Assembly (NCBI RefSeq): GCF_002115785.1
Contig: NZ_JFJY01000001.1
Coordinates: 806,001 to 870,000, forward strand
Source: Thalassospira sp. MCCC 1A03138
Lineage (GTDB): Bacteria > Pseudomonadota > Alphaproteobacteria > Rhodospirillales > Thalassospiraceae
Length of the DNA stretch: 64,000 bases
Direction: 5' to 3'
Under the pieces are notes generated by a model. It was given only the letters and a program-made list of their open reading frames with translations, ran no database searches and was not told where the DNA came from. Shown piece after piece: positions 27,003-35,403 of the stretch; positions within the stretch are counted from its first letter, which is position 1; each line of letters starts with the position of its first letter. A program made the position numbers and the translations under genes.

Positions 27003-28292
27003 ATGCAAGCCGATCTGATCCTGAAAAATGCCAATCTGCCCGATGGTCGTACCGGCTTTGATATCGCATGTAAGGACGGCAAAATCATCGAAATCGGGCC
27101 ACAATTGCCGATCCTGGCGGCCGAGGAAATCGATTGTGACGGAATGCTGGTCAGCCCGCCCTTTGTCGACAGCCATTTCCATATGGATGCGACCCTGTCC
27201 CTGGGCCTGCCACGGATGAATGAGTCGGGCACGTTACTCGAAGGCATCGCGCTTTGGGGCGAACTGAAACCTCTTTTGACCATTGAAGCGGTGATCGAGC
27301 GCGCACTTCACTATTGTGATCTGGCAGTGTCCAAGGGCCTGCTTGCCATTCGAAGCCATGTCGATGTCTGCGATGACCGTCTGCTGGCGGTTGATGCATT
27401 GCTTGAGGTCAAAAAACAGGTCGCGCCCTATATCGATCTGCAACTGGTTGCCTTTCCGCAAGATGGTTATCTGCGCAGCCCGACGGCAAAGCAGAATGTC
27501 ATTCGCGCACTGGACAAGGGCGTTGATGTTGTTGGCGGCATTCCGCATTTCGAGCGCACCATGGCGGACGGCGCGCAAAGCATTACCGAACTTTGCGAAA
27601 TGGCGGCCAAACGCGGCCTCCGGGTTGACATGCATTGCGATGAAACCGATGATCCGCTGTCACGTCATATCGAAATGCTGGCCTATGAAACGCAGCGCCT
27701 TGGCCTTCAGGGGCGGGTGGCCGGATCGCATCTGACATCGATGCATTCGATGGATAGTTATTACGTATCGAAACTGATCGCCCTAATGACCGAGGCCGAG
27801 GTCAGCGCGATTGCCAACCCATTGATCAATATCACCCTTCAGGGTCGTCACGATACATATCCCAAGCGTCGCGGCATGACGCGCGTGCCGGAATTGCGCA
27901 AGGCGGGGCTTACCGTGGCGTTTGGCCATGATTGCGTGATGGACCCATGGTATTCGATGGGATCGGGCGATATGCTTGAAGTCGCATCGATGGGGCTTCA
28001 TGTCGCACAGATGACGTCACGTGATGATATTCGGGCGTGTTTTGACGCAGTAACAACCGAACCTGCAAAGATCATGGGGCTTGAAGGATACGGGATTGCG
28101 GTTGGCAACAATGCCGATTTCGTCGTGTTACAGGCCCGCGATACGATCGAAGCCATCCGTCTTCGCGCCAACCGGCTTTATGTCATTCGGCGTGGCAACA
28201 TCATCGCCGAAACCCCGTTGCAGCAAACCCGCCTGCATCTTTCGCAACGGCCGGAAACTATACGCGGCGATGATTACGCACCGGGGAAATAA
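27003..28292 (+). CDS. CodA-family cytosine/5-methylcytosine deaminase (amidohydrolase)
   Basis: A 429-residue amidohydrolase of the cytosine deaminase group. Metal ligands are seen at His58 and His60 (SHFHMD), His211 in HCDETDD with catalytic Glu214, and Asp310 in FGHDCVMDPWYSMGSGDML. In E. coli CodA the last block reads FGHDDVFDPWYP, with the second Asp being residue 314; here it is Cys311. Loss of that Asp is the reported marker of CodA homologues that deaminate 5-methylcytosine to thymine. The gene ends a nucleobase importer operon, so the substrate is probably taken up from outside. Cytosine or another aminopyrimidine remains possible. Cytoplasmic, mononuclear metal enzyme. Confidence 0.88.
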   Translation: MQADLILKNANLPDGRTGFDIACKDGKIIEIGPQLPILAAEEIDCDGMLVSPPFVDSHFHMDATLSLGLPRMNESGTLLEGIALWGELKPLLTIEAVIERALHYCDLAVSKGLLAIRSHVDVCDDRLLAVDALLEVKKQVAPYIDLQLVAFPQDGYLRSPTAKQNVIRALDKGVDVVGGIPHFERTMADGAQSITELCEMAAKRGLRVDMHCDETDDPLSRHIEMLAYETQRLGLQGRVAGSHLTSMHSMDSYYVSKLIALMTEAEVSAIANPLINITLQGRHDTYPKRRGMTRVPELRKAGLTVAFGHDCVMDPWYSMGSGDMLEVASMGLHVAQMTSRDDIRACFDAVTTEPAKIMGLEGYGIAVGNNADFVVLQARDTIEAIRLRANRLYVIRRGNIIAETPLQQTRLHLSQRPETIRGDDYAPGK

Positions 28293-28383
28293 CCAACCAC
28301 GCAATTGAAACAATTTCGGCACGTGATCCATTCCGCATCACACCCCATATGATGGGGGTCAATGCACATTACCGGGAAGCGCC

Positions 28384-28986
28384 ATGTTTTACGAACCGGG
28401 CAAAACGCCACATAATCTGCCACATGATCCGTTCAAGGCCTGTGTGGCCCCGCGCCCGATCGGCTGGATTTCGACGGTCGATAAACAGGGTCGACCCAAT
28501 CTGGCCCCCTATTCGTTTTTCAATGCAGTTAACGGCAATCCGCCGATGGTGATGTTTTCATCAGGTGGCTCAATCGACAGTCTGACCAATGCGCGAGAAA
28601 CCGGCGAATTTATTGCCGCCGTTACCCCGCGTGCCATGCTGCGCGAAATCAATTTCTGTTCCGCTCCGTTACCACCGGGCGAAGATGAATTTGAATATGC
28701 CGGTCTGACCAAGGAACCGGCGCAAACGGTGGCCCCGTTCCGGATCAAGGGTGTTCCGATCCATATGGAATGCAAGGTATTCCAGATCGTCGACCTGCCC
28801 AGCGCCAACCCGGACCGCCCGAGTGCCATGGTGATCGGCACCGTGATCGGATTGCACATCGATGATGCGGTCATTCGCGACGGCATGGTTGACGTCACCC
28901 TGTTCGAACCGCTGGCACGACTAGGCTATCACGAATATGCCAGTGTTGCGGAAACCTTTATCGTCCGGCGCGAGGATTTCTGGTAA
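28384..28986 (+). CDS. Flavin reductase family protein
   Basis: A 200-residue protein of the flavin-reductase-like FMN-binding split-barrel family. Typical segments are APRPIGWISTVDKQGRPNLA, PYSFFNAV and the middle GEFIAAVTPRAM. Members reduce FMN with NAD(P)H for partner oxygenases or bind FMN themselves. It starts 91 bp after the deaminase on the same strand; whether it belongs to that operon is unclear. If the RutR regulon extends here it could recall the RutF flavin reductase of uracil catabolism, but no oxygenase partner is present. A hairpin terminator follows at 29099-29136. Confidence 0.88.
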   Translation: MFYEPGKTPHNLPHDPFKACVAPRPIGWISTVDKQGRPNLAPYSFFNAVNGNPPMVMFSSGGSIDSLTNARETGEFIAAVTPRAMLREINFCSAPLPPGEDEFEYAGLTKEPAQTVAPFRIKGVPIHMECKVFQIVDLPSANPDRPSAMVIGTVIGLHIDDAVIRDGMVDVTLFEPLARLGYHEYASVAETFIVRREDFW

Positions 28987-29098
28987 ACAGCCTGCTGGTT
29001 TACGACGATAGGTTACGACCTTCTGTTGTTTCACGGAAACGACCCGCAATTGCAAACAAACTGTCACTGTAAAATTCTAATGTGAGCTCCATCACTTG

Positions 29099-29136
29099 CG
29101 CCTGAACCGATGCTTAAACCGGTTTCAGGCGTTTCT
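29099..29136 (+). terminator. Hairpin terminator after flavin reductase
   Basis: Arms 29099-29109 and 29120-29131 pair over 11 positions with one bulged base, around a 10-base loop, then TTTCTT. It lies 113 bp after the stop codon. Confidence 0.6.
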
Positions 29137-29169
29137 TCGTATACATTACACGATGTGGGGGATCACACC

Positions 29170-30471
29170 ATGAAACGGACAATTGCAGCCGGTTTTGCCG
29201 GTATTGCGACCATGCTTCTTGCGACAACGGCAATGGCAGGTGACGTCAAGGTTTTCGAAACCAAAAGTGCGATTAACAATCTGTCGACCGTCATGGTGGA
29301 TGGCGGCAAGGCACGCCACCTAACGGTTGGTTTCGGTTCGGGGGCCTATCGCCGTCCGGGTGATCCGTCCAATATGTTCTATGCCGTTTCCGACCGTGGT
29401 CCGAACTTTGTTTGCGGCGATGTGCAGGACGTTCTTGGCGTTTCCGAAGACGTCGTTTGTCAGGGCCGCAAGGTTCGCGTCTATCCGACCCCGGATTATT
29501 CGCCATCGATCTACACGATCTTCCTGAATGATGACGGCAGCTTTGACGTCAAGGATGTCATTGCGCTGAAAGACCGGAATGGTGTGCCGCTGACCGGTTT
29601 GACCAATAAGCTGTCAGTTGCCAAAACCGAAAAGCCCGTGGATGCAAATGGCAAGGAACTGGCACAGTCGGTTTCGTCCATCGATGCCGAAGGTATCATT
29701 CGCCTGTCGGACGGTTCGTACTGGATCGGTGAAGAAAATGGCCCGTCGATCCTGCATGTCGCTGCCGACGGCACGGTTAATGAACGTATTGTTCCGGCCG
29801 GCTCGGAAAAGGACTTCGAAGGTGCTGCCTATAAGGTTAGCGGCGGTCTTCCGGCGATCCTTGTCACCCGCCAGACCAACCGCGGCATTGAATCGATGGC
29901 CGTGTCGCCCGATGAAAGCAAACTGTATTTCATGGTACAGAACCCGCTGGCCAACCCGAATGCGGATGCCTACAAAAAGGCAAAGAACACCCGCCTGTTC
30001 GTGTATGACCGCGTGAAGGACGAACTTTCCGGCGAATATATCTATCAGCTGGATGATCCGCAGACCTTCCGCAACGATCCATCCGACAAACAGAATGCCC
30101 CGCGCATTTCCGAAGTCATGGCACTTGGCGATGATCGCCTGCTGGTTCTGGAACGGACCGATGGCACCACCAAACTGCATGAAGTCAAACTGGATGGTGC
30201 ATCGAACATTCTGGCATCGAGCTGGGACGATATGTCGACCAGCCCGTCGCTTGAACAGGAAAACGACCTGTCGAAGCTTGACCTGAAGGCAGTTGCCAAA
30301 ACGCTTCGTTTTGACAGTGCCGATTACCCGATGGCTCCGACCAAGATCGAAGGTCTTGCGGTGATGGGTGACGGTGCGCTGGCCCTGATCAATGACAACG
30401 ACTTCGGCATCAAGGGTGACGCCACCAAGGTGCTTCTGATCGACGGTCTGGTTCAGGCCGACAAGTTCTGA
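29170..30471 (+). CDS. Secreted phytase-like esterase (esterase-like activity of phytase family)
   Basis: A 433-residue exported protein. The ATG at 29170 gives a signal peptide (MKRTIAAGFAGIATMLLATT, cleavage after AMA). The body matches the phytase-like beta-propeller family: GFGSGAYRRPGDPSNMFYAVSDRGPN at the start, SIDAEGIIRLSDGSYWIGEENG in the middle and IEGLAVMGDGALALINDNDFG near the end. It probably acts in the periplasm as a phosphodiesterase or esterase, with substrate unknown. A longer start at 29110 lacks a ribosome-binding site and places extra residues before the signal peptide. A terminator follows at 30494-30525. Confidence 0.9.
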   Translation: MKRTIAAGFAGIATMLLATTAMAGDVKVFETKSAINNLSTVMVDGGKARHLTVGFGSGAYRRPGDPSNMFYAVSDRGPNFVCGDVQDVLGVSEDVVCQGRKVRVYPTPDYSPSIYTIFLNDDGSFDVKDVIALKDRNGVPLTGLTNKLSVAKTEKPVDANGKELAQSVSSIDAEGIIRLSDGSYWIGEENGPSILHVAADGTVNERIVPAGSEKDFEGAAYKVSGGLPAILVTRQTNRGIESMAVSPDESKLYFMVQNPLANPNADAYKKAKNTRLFVYDRVKDELSGEYIYQLDDPQTFRNDPSDKQNAPRISEVMALGDDRLLVLERTDGTTKLHEVKLDGASNILASSWDDMSTSPSLEQENDLSKLDLKAVAKTLRFDSADYPMAPTKIEGLAVMGDGALALINDNDFGIKGDATKVLLIDGLVQADKF

Positions 30472-30493
30472 TCATCGACTTTCGAAGATTTAC

Positions 30494-30525
30494 GGGCAAG
30501 TAGCCACAGGTTGCTTGCCCTTTTT
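30494..30525 (+). terminator. Rho-independent terminator after phytase-like gene
   Basis: A 7-bp perfect stem GGGCAAG/CTTGCCC (30494-30500, 30514-30520), extended inward by five more pairs including wobbles, followed by five T's. Confidence 0.85.
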
Positions 30526-30693
30526 CATGCCCGGAAAACGGTTCCTGCATTCGAACGACTGATCGGTTTCAAATAAATAAAGCAATCCGATAAGCTGGTA
30601 TTTTTCAAAATCGGGATAATATCTGCACACGAAAGAATGATCATATTCTTTCGATGCCATGGCACGGCACCTTCTCTCAGACAGGATCGCAGC

Positions 30694-31449
30694 ATGCGAA
30701 AAGCAATTTCCCCGACCGGCTTGCTGGCTTTTTCACTTTTGTTGGCAGGCTGTTCCGCTGTACCCGCAGAACAGACCCATTCGAAATGGGGATATGACGG
30801 TTCCGGTGCGCCAGAGTACTGGTCGACACTTGATCCAGCCTATCAGCTTTGCGGGACCGGCAAAAACCAAAGCCCGATCAATCTTGCAAACAATATCGAT
30901 GCGGATTTACCGCCAATCGATTTCCATTACGACGTCACCGCCAGGGAAATCGTCAATAACGGCCATACGATCCAAATCAACATGAATTCAGGGGCCTATA
31001 TCACCCTGAACGAGCATCGGTTTGACCTGATCCAGATGCATTTCCACGCCCCTAGCGAAAACCATATTGGCGGCAAGTCCTTTGCGCTTGAAGCACATCT
31101 GGTGCATGCCGACCAAGACGGGAACCTTGCCGTGGTTGGAATCATGTATGACATCGGTGCCGAAAATGCCGCACTGGCTTCGTTCTGGGCAAACATGCCG
31201 CAAAAAGCAGGTGACAGCAAAGCCACACCGGACAACACGACCATCGACAGCGTATTGGCGGAAGACCGCGATTATTATCGTTTCAACGGATCGCTGACGA
31301 CACCGCCATGCAGCGAAGGCGTCGCGTGGCTTGTTCAGAAACAGCCGCAAACGATTTCAGAAACCCAACTGGCGGCATTTGCCGGTACACAGCACGGGCC
31401 AAACAATCGCCCGGTACAAAGCGTGTTTGCCCGTCCTGTCCTACAATAA
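30694..31449 (+). CDS. Alpha-type carbonic anhydrase, predicted lipoprotein
   Basis: A 251-residue carbonic anhydrase of the alpha class, interconverting CO2 and bicarbonate in the periplasm. It starts MRKAISPTGLLAFSLLLAGC, a lipoprotein signal with lipobox LAGC, so it is probably anchored to a membrane. Family marks are NQSPINL, the zinc ligands in QMHFHAPSEN and EAHLVHAD, and LTTPPCSEGVAW near the C terminus. The ATG at 30694 was chosen because it begins the signal peptide; an in-frame extension to 30637 has none. A weak terminator follows at 31452-31470. Confidence 0.92.
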   Translation: MRKAISPTGLLAFSLLLAGCSAVPAEQTHSKWGYDGSGAPEYWSTLDPAYQLCGTGKNQSPINLANNIDADLPPIDFHYDVTAREIVNNGHTIQINMNSGAYITLNEHRFDLIQMHFHAPSENHIGGKSFALEAHLVHADQDGNLAVVGIMYDIGAENAALASFWANMPQKAGDSKATPDNTTIDSVLAEDRDYYRFNGSLTTPPCSEGVAWLVQKQPQTISETQLAAFAGTQHGPNNRPVQSVFARPVLQ

Positions 31450-31451
31450 AT

Positions 31452-31470
31452 CCGACTTGGGTCGGCTTTT
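31452..31470 (+). terminator. Weak hairpin after carbonic anhydrase
   Basis: CCGAC/GTCGG (31452-31456, 31461-31465) around a 4-base loop, then CTTTT. The stem is short, so termination is uncertain. Confidence 0.35.
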
Positions 31471-31486
31471 CCGACACCGACAATTT

Positions 31487-31524
31487 GCTGCTTTTACCGG
31501 CTGATAAAGCGCGGTAAAAGCAGC
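31487..31524 (+). repeat. 13-bp perfect inverted repeat just before the RlmM-like start codon
   Basis: Arms 31487-31499 and 31512-31524 are exact complements around a 12-base loop, and the right arm ends 3 bases before the ATG at 31528. No T-run follows on either strand, so it is not a standard terminator. The position would hide the ribosome-binding region. Confidence 0.7.
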
Positions 31525-31527
31525 CCT

Positions 31528-32511
31528 ATGAAACAGGACACAAACACCCCCCAGACTTTTGACATCCCCGATGGCATCGATGCGGTCATCGAGCCGATGG
31601 ATGCGACCGGCTATCTGGCCCCTGTCGGCTTTGAAGATCAGTTGCGCGCCGAACTTGGCGACGTGATCGAAAGCCACGACCGGCTGATGTTTGCACCCGG
31701 CCCTGAACGCCGGGTTTTCTGGGCACAGAATGTCTGGCGCAACCCGGTGCGTATGGCAATCCCGTCGATCAAGGGTGCGGCCAAGATCCTGAAATTCAAT
31801 CAGCGCAACTGGGCCATGTTCAAGTTCGATCATTTTTCGCGTGCGAAACTGATCGAGGCCAACCTGCCGCATGTATCGGCCAAACGGCAGTTTTTTGGGG
31901 AACCGGCCCCGACCGCGCCACTGGGTTCATGGACATTGACCGATCCCGATACGATCATCGCGTCGATGGATTGTTCCAGCCCATGGAAAAACGGCGAGGT
32001 CGAGTTTGAAGAAGACAAGACCACCCCGCCCAACCGCGCCTATCTGAAACTGTGGGAAGCCTTTACGCGACTTGGGGTAACACCGCAAGCCGGTGATCGT
32101 ACCATGGATCTGGGCGGCAGCCCCGGCGGCTGGACATGGGTTTTGCATGAATTTGGCACCGATGTGATCAGCATCGATAAGGCACGGCTTGACCCCAAGA
32201 TCGCCAAATTGCCACGTGTCGATTTCCGGCAGGAAAGCGCATTCGGACTTAACCCCGATGAAGTCGGTTATATCGACTGGCTCTGTTCGGATGTGATCTG
32301 TTATCCGGACCGGTTGTTCCAGTTGGTCAATCAGTGGATGGATGCTGGCATGGCAACCAATTTCATCTGCACCATCAAGCTGCAGGGCGACACTGATTAT
32401 GCCGCTATTACCCAGTTTGCCGACATTCCCGGATCAAAGGTCGTGCATCTTTACAACAACAAGCACGAACTGACCTGGATGAAGGTCCCCGGCGTGACCG
32501 ATCAGGACTGA
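31528..32511 (+). CDS. RlmM-like/FtsJ-fold SAM-dependent RNA methyltransferase
   Basis: A 327-residue methyltransferase with an FtsJ/RrmJ-like Rossmann domain in the C-terminal half: MDLGGSPGGWTWVLHEFGTD forms the SAM-binding loop near residues 192-211. Asp and Lys residues characteristic of 2'-O-methyltransferases follow (DWLCSDVICYPD, then FICTIKLQ). The N-terminal half resembles the THUMP-like part of RlmM, which methylates C2498 of 23S rRNA. Length and layout are close to RlmM but shorter, so the target is inferred. It converges with the GFA gene with 20 bp between stop codons. A 13-bp hairpin abuts its start codon. Confidence 0.82.
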   Translation: MKQDTNTPQTFDIPDGIDAVIEPMDATGYLAPVGFEDQLRAELGDVIESHDRLMFAPGPERRVFWAQNVWRNPVRMAIPSIKGAAKILKFNQRNWAMFKFDHFSRAKLIEANLPHVSAKRQFFGEPAPTAPLGSWTLTDPDTIIASMDCSSPWKNGEVEFEEDKTTPPNRAYLKLWEAFTRLGVTPQAGDRTMDLGGSPGGWTWVLHEFGTDVISIDKARLDPKIAKLPRVDFRQESAFGLNPDEVGYIDWLCSDVICYPDRLFQLVNQWMDAGMATNFICTIKLQGDTDYAAITQFADIPGSKVVHLYNNKHELTWMKVPGVTDQD

Positions 32512-32531
32512 CTGCGCATCAACTCGTCCAG

Positions 32532-32951
32532 TCAGGCTTCGTCATCCCCGTCATAGGCGGGGATCGCCGGATCAATCGGGTAATAGTCGCCCTTGTCCTT
32601 GCAAAACATCTGGGCAGATGTCGATATGCCCGATGCACCATCAAGCGTTCCGGGTGTAATCGCAACTTCCTGTGAACGGACCGGTCGCCAGAACAGGGAT
32701 GATCCGCATTCCTTGCAAAAGCCCCGGTCACTTTGATCGGAAAGGCGATACCAGCGCAATCCTTCTTCGCGGATCAGATGCAGGGCATCCTTTTCCACCC
32801 GGGCATATGAACTGACATGGCCATGCAGTTTGCGGCACAGTTTGCAGTGACAAATCTTGGTATCATGCAATTTGCCGTGCACTTCATAACGGACTTCGCC
32901 GCAATGGCAGCCGCCAGAATGAACTTTCCCGGATGGTATCGATGCGTTCAT
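32532..32951 (-). CDS. GFA family protein (glutathione-dependent formaldehyde-activating-like)
   Basis: A 139-residue zinc protein of the Gfa/CENP-V family. The seven conserved cysteines are visible: GGCHCGEVRYEV, then ICHCKLCRK and FCKECGSSLFW. Some members catalyse the addition of glutathione to formaldehyde, but many have other unknown roles, so the reaction is not certain. It is divergent from nadB across a 228-bp region with a strong palindrome. Confidence 0.9.
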   Translation of the reverse strand: MNASIPSGKVHSGGCHCGEVRYEVHGKLHDTKICHCKLCRKLHGHVSSYARVEKDALHLIREEGLRWYRLSDQSDRGFCKECGSSLFWRPVRSQEVAITPGTLDGASGISTSAQMFCKDKGDYYPIDPAIPAYDGDDEA

Positions 32952-33002
32952 CTACCTTCCCCTTCTGATCAAACTCCGTTTCCCAGTATCTGGGCGATGA
33001 CG

Positions 33003-33024
33003 CATGTCATGCAAGCATGACATG
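33003..33024. promoter_or_regulatory. 22-bp perfect palindrome upstream of nadB and the GFA gene
   Basis: CATGTCATGC-AA-GCATGACATG has perfect 10-bp arms (33003-33012, 33015-33024). A second, shorter dyad TTACA-N7-TGTAA (33025-33041) follows directly. The pair lies 52 bp before the GFA start and 156 bp before the nadB start and looks like an operator array for a dimeric repressor. I do not recognise the regulator. Confidence 0.6.
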
Positions 33025-33179
33025 TTACAATATCAATGTAATTGCTGGCAAAATTACGACGATAATGTTTGAGCTTCGTCACAAGCAGTCCTATTCTGCC
33101 GCTTCTGTTCGGGCCCCGGATGATGACGCCACCGCGCCAGATGCCATCCGTCGCCTTGCCTCACAAGCGATGGGATATC

Positions 33180-34826
33180 ATGACCGATCTGTCCTTCCAC
33201 TATGATGTGCTTGTCATCGGCAGCGGTGCTGCCGGTTTATCCACTGCACTGAAACTCGCCCCGCATGTAAAGGTAGCCGTTCTATCGAAGGGCAAGATTG
33301 ACGATGGTTCAACCAACTGGGCGCAGGGCGGGATTGCCGCCGTTCTTGATGCCGCCGACAGCATCGAAAGCCATGTCGAAGATACTCTGATTGCCGGTGC
33401 CGGACTGTGCAAACGCGATACCGTCGAATTTGTAGCGCGCAATGCCCCCAATGCCATCAAATGGCTTGATGAACTTGGCATTCAGTTGACCCGTGATCCG
33501 GAGGGCGGCAATGACCAGCCCTTTCACCTGACACGAGAAGGCGGGCACAGCCACCGCCGCATCGTTCATGCCGCCGACGCCACCGGGCGCGCGGTGCAAA
33601 CCACCCTGCAGGGCGAGGCGGTCAAACATCCGAACATCAAGATTTTTGAGAATTACCTTGCGATTGATCTGGTGACAGACCGCAAGCTTGGCGGCGAAGG
33701 CCGCCGATGCATCGGGGCCTATGCGCTTGATCTGACAACCGGCAAGGTCCGGTCGTTCAATGCGCGCACCGTGGTGCTTGCCACCGGGGGGGCGAGCAAG
33801 GTTTACCGGTTTACATCCAACCCCGACGGATCAACAGGCGATGGCATTGCCATGGCATGGCGTGCGGGTTGCCGGGTGATGAATATGGAATTCAGCCAGT
33901 TTCACCCGACCTGCCTGTATCATCCGCAGGCCAAATCATTCCTGATTACCGAGGCCGTTCGGGGCGAAGGTGGCAAACTGCTGCTGGCTGATGGCACACG
34001 TTTCATGGACCGGTTTGACAAACGCGGCGAACTTGCCCCACGCGATATTGTCGCACGCGCGATTGACCATGAAATGAAGCGTCTGGGTGCAGATTGCGTT
34101 TACCTTGATATCACGCACAAGGGCGAAGATTTCATCCGCGAACATTTCCCGACCATCTATGAAACATGCCTGACATATGGCATCGACATGACCAAGCAAC
34201 CGATCCCGGTTGTTCCGGCAGCGCATTATACCTGCGGCGGGGTTTTAACCGATCTTCGCAGTCGTACCGATCTGACCGGTCTTTATGCAATTGGTGAATG
34301 TGCGGGCACGGGCCTTCACGGTGCGAACCGGTTGGCGTCAAATTCGCTTCTGGAATGCTTGGTATTTGGCGAGGCGGCGGCGCGCGACATTGTCGAAGCC
34401 CTTCCGGTTGATGACCGCTTCAACGACCTGCCGGACTGGGACGAAACTGGCATTACCGATTCCGACGAGGAAGTCATTGTCGCCCATAACTGGGAACAGT
34501 TGCGCAACGTGATGTGGGACTTTGTCGGTATTGTGCGCACCACCAAACGCCTTCAACGTGCGCAGCATCGCATTGATCTGCTGCTGTCGGAAATTGATGA
34601 ATATTACGGCAATTTCCGTGTAACCAACGACTTGCTTGAACTGCGTAACCTGTCTGTTGTCGCCAAGCTGATCATCCAGTCGGCATTGTGGCGCCATGAA
34701 AGCCGCGGCCTGCATTACACCACCGATTATCCTGAACGTGATGACAGTGCAACCCCGCGCCAGACCATTCTGGTGCCGGAAAACTTCGCCGGACGATGGG
34801 TCGTTTCCGGACAATGGAAAACCTGA
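33180..34826 (+). CDS. nadB: L-aspartate oxidase
   Basis: A 548-residue flavoprotein that oxidises L-aspartate to iminoaspartate in de novo NAD synthesis. FAD binding: [18 protein letters not shown] near residues 9-26. Active-site and FAD-contact blocks include [28 protein letters not shown] and [21 protein letters not shown]. The C-terminal helical domain is present. The start at ATG 33180 gives the usual short N terminus; the ORF extends in frame to 33069 but without a ribosome-binding site and across the upstream palindrome area. nadA and nadC are not adjacent. A MOSC gene follows after 50 bp. Confidence 0.95.
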   Translation: MTDLSFHYDVLVIGSGAAGLSTALKLAPHVKVAVLSKGKIDDGSTNWAQGGIAAVLDAADSIESHVEDTLIAGAGLCKRDTVEFVARNAPNAIKWLDELGIQLTRDPEGGNDQPFHLTREGGHSHRRIVHAADATGRAVQTTLQGEAVKHPNIKIFENYLAIDLVTDRKLGGEGRRCIGAYALDLTTGKVRSFNARTVVLATGGASKVYRFTSNPDGSTGDGIAMAWRAGCRVMNMEFSQFHPTCLYHPQAKSFLITEAVRGEGGKLLLADGTRFMDRFDKRGELAPRDIVARAIDHEMKRLGADCVYLDITHKGEDFIREHFPTIYETCLTYGIDMTKQPIPVVPAAHYTCGGVLTDLRSRTDLTGLYAIGECAGTGLHGANRLASNSLLECLVFGEAAARDIVEALPVDDRFNDLPDWDETGITDSDEEVIVAHNWEQLRNVMWDFVGIVRTTKRLQRAQHRIDLLLSEIDEYYGNFRVTNDLLELRNLSVVAKLIIQSALWRHESRGLHYTTDYPERDDSATPRQTILVPENFAGRWVVSGQWKT

Positions 34827-34876
34827 TCGAAAAGACGTGCTTTCACTGCATTCGCGAATCAAATCCGGAGATCATC

Positions 34877-35326
34877 ATGACAGCCACCCTGATTGGCATT
34901 GCACGCAAGGCCCGGTCACGAGCGCCCATGGAAACGCTGGATGGGGTTTCTGTCAGCCTTGATCTTGGTGTGGATGGCGATTACCGCGGCAAGCTTCGCA
35001 AACGACAGATTACGGTTCTGGCGGAGGAAGACTGGCAGGCGGCGTGCCGCGAAATTGATCGCATGGATTTGCCATGGACCACACGCCGCGCCAATCTACT
35101 GGTACGCGGCGTGAAATTACCTCACACGCCCGGTGCACGTATCCGGATCGGAGAACTGGTGCTTGAAATCACTGGCGAGACCGATCCCTGCCGTCTGATG
35201 GAAGACGCCGCACCGGGCCTTGAAAAGGCGCTGACACCGGACTGGCGGGGTGGGATCACCTGCCGCACTATTGAACCCGCGACAATACGACTGGGTGATG
35301 CGGTGATTGTTGACCCAAATTCCTGA
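34877..35326 (+). CDS. MOSC domain-containing protein
   Basis: A 149-residue stand-alone MOSC domain, related to the sulfur-carrying C-terminal domain of molybdenum cofactor sulfurase. The family block GITCRTIEPATIRLGDAV is preceded by DPCRLMEDAAPGLEKAL, where the conserved cysteine (Cys in DPCRLM) is seen. A GGAG site lies 9 bases before the ATG. It follows nadB by 50 bp on the same strand, so co-transcription is plausible though a functional link is not obvious. Probably involved in sulfur or Moco-linked chemistry; substrate unknown. Confidence 0.88.
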   Translation: MTATLIGIARKARSRAPMETLDGVSVSLDLGVDGDYRGKLRKRQITVLAEEDWQAACREIDRMDLPWTTRRANLLVRGVKLPHTPGARIRIGELVLEITGETDPCRLMEDAAPGLEKALTPDWRGGITCRTIEPATIRLGDAVIVDPNS

Positions 35327-35403
35327 TTGATCGGGGATTGGTCCATCTGGAAATCCCGCATCGGCTTCCCACTTAAAAGGCAGAATCATGGTCGGGGATC
35401 AGG

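Noticed and set aside
28319..28361. Small inverted repeat CCCCAT-ATG-ATGGGG before the flavin reductase gene
   Set aside because: Only 6-bp arms and no T-run; too short to call as terminator or operator.
29170..31449. Phytase-like esterase and carbonic anhydrase as one functional operon
   Set aside because: A strong terminator at 30494-30525 separates them, so they are probably independent units.
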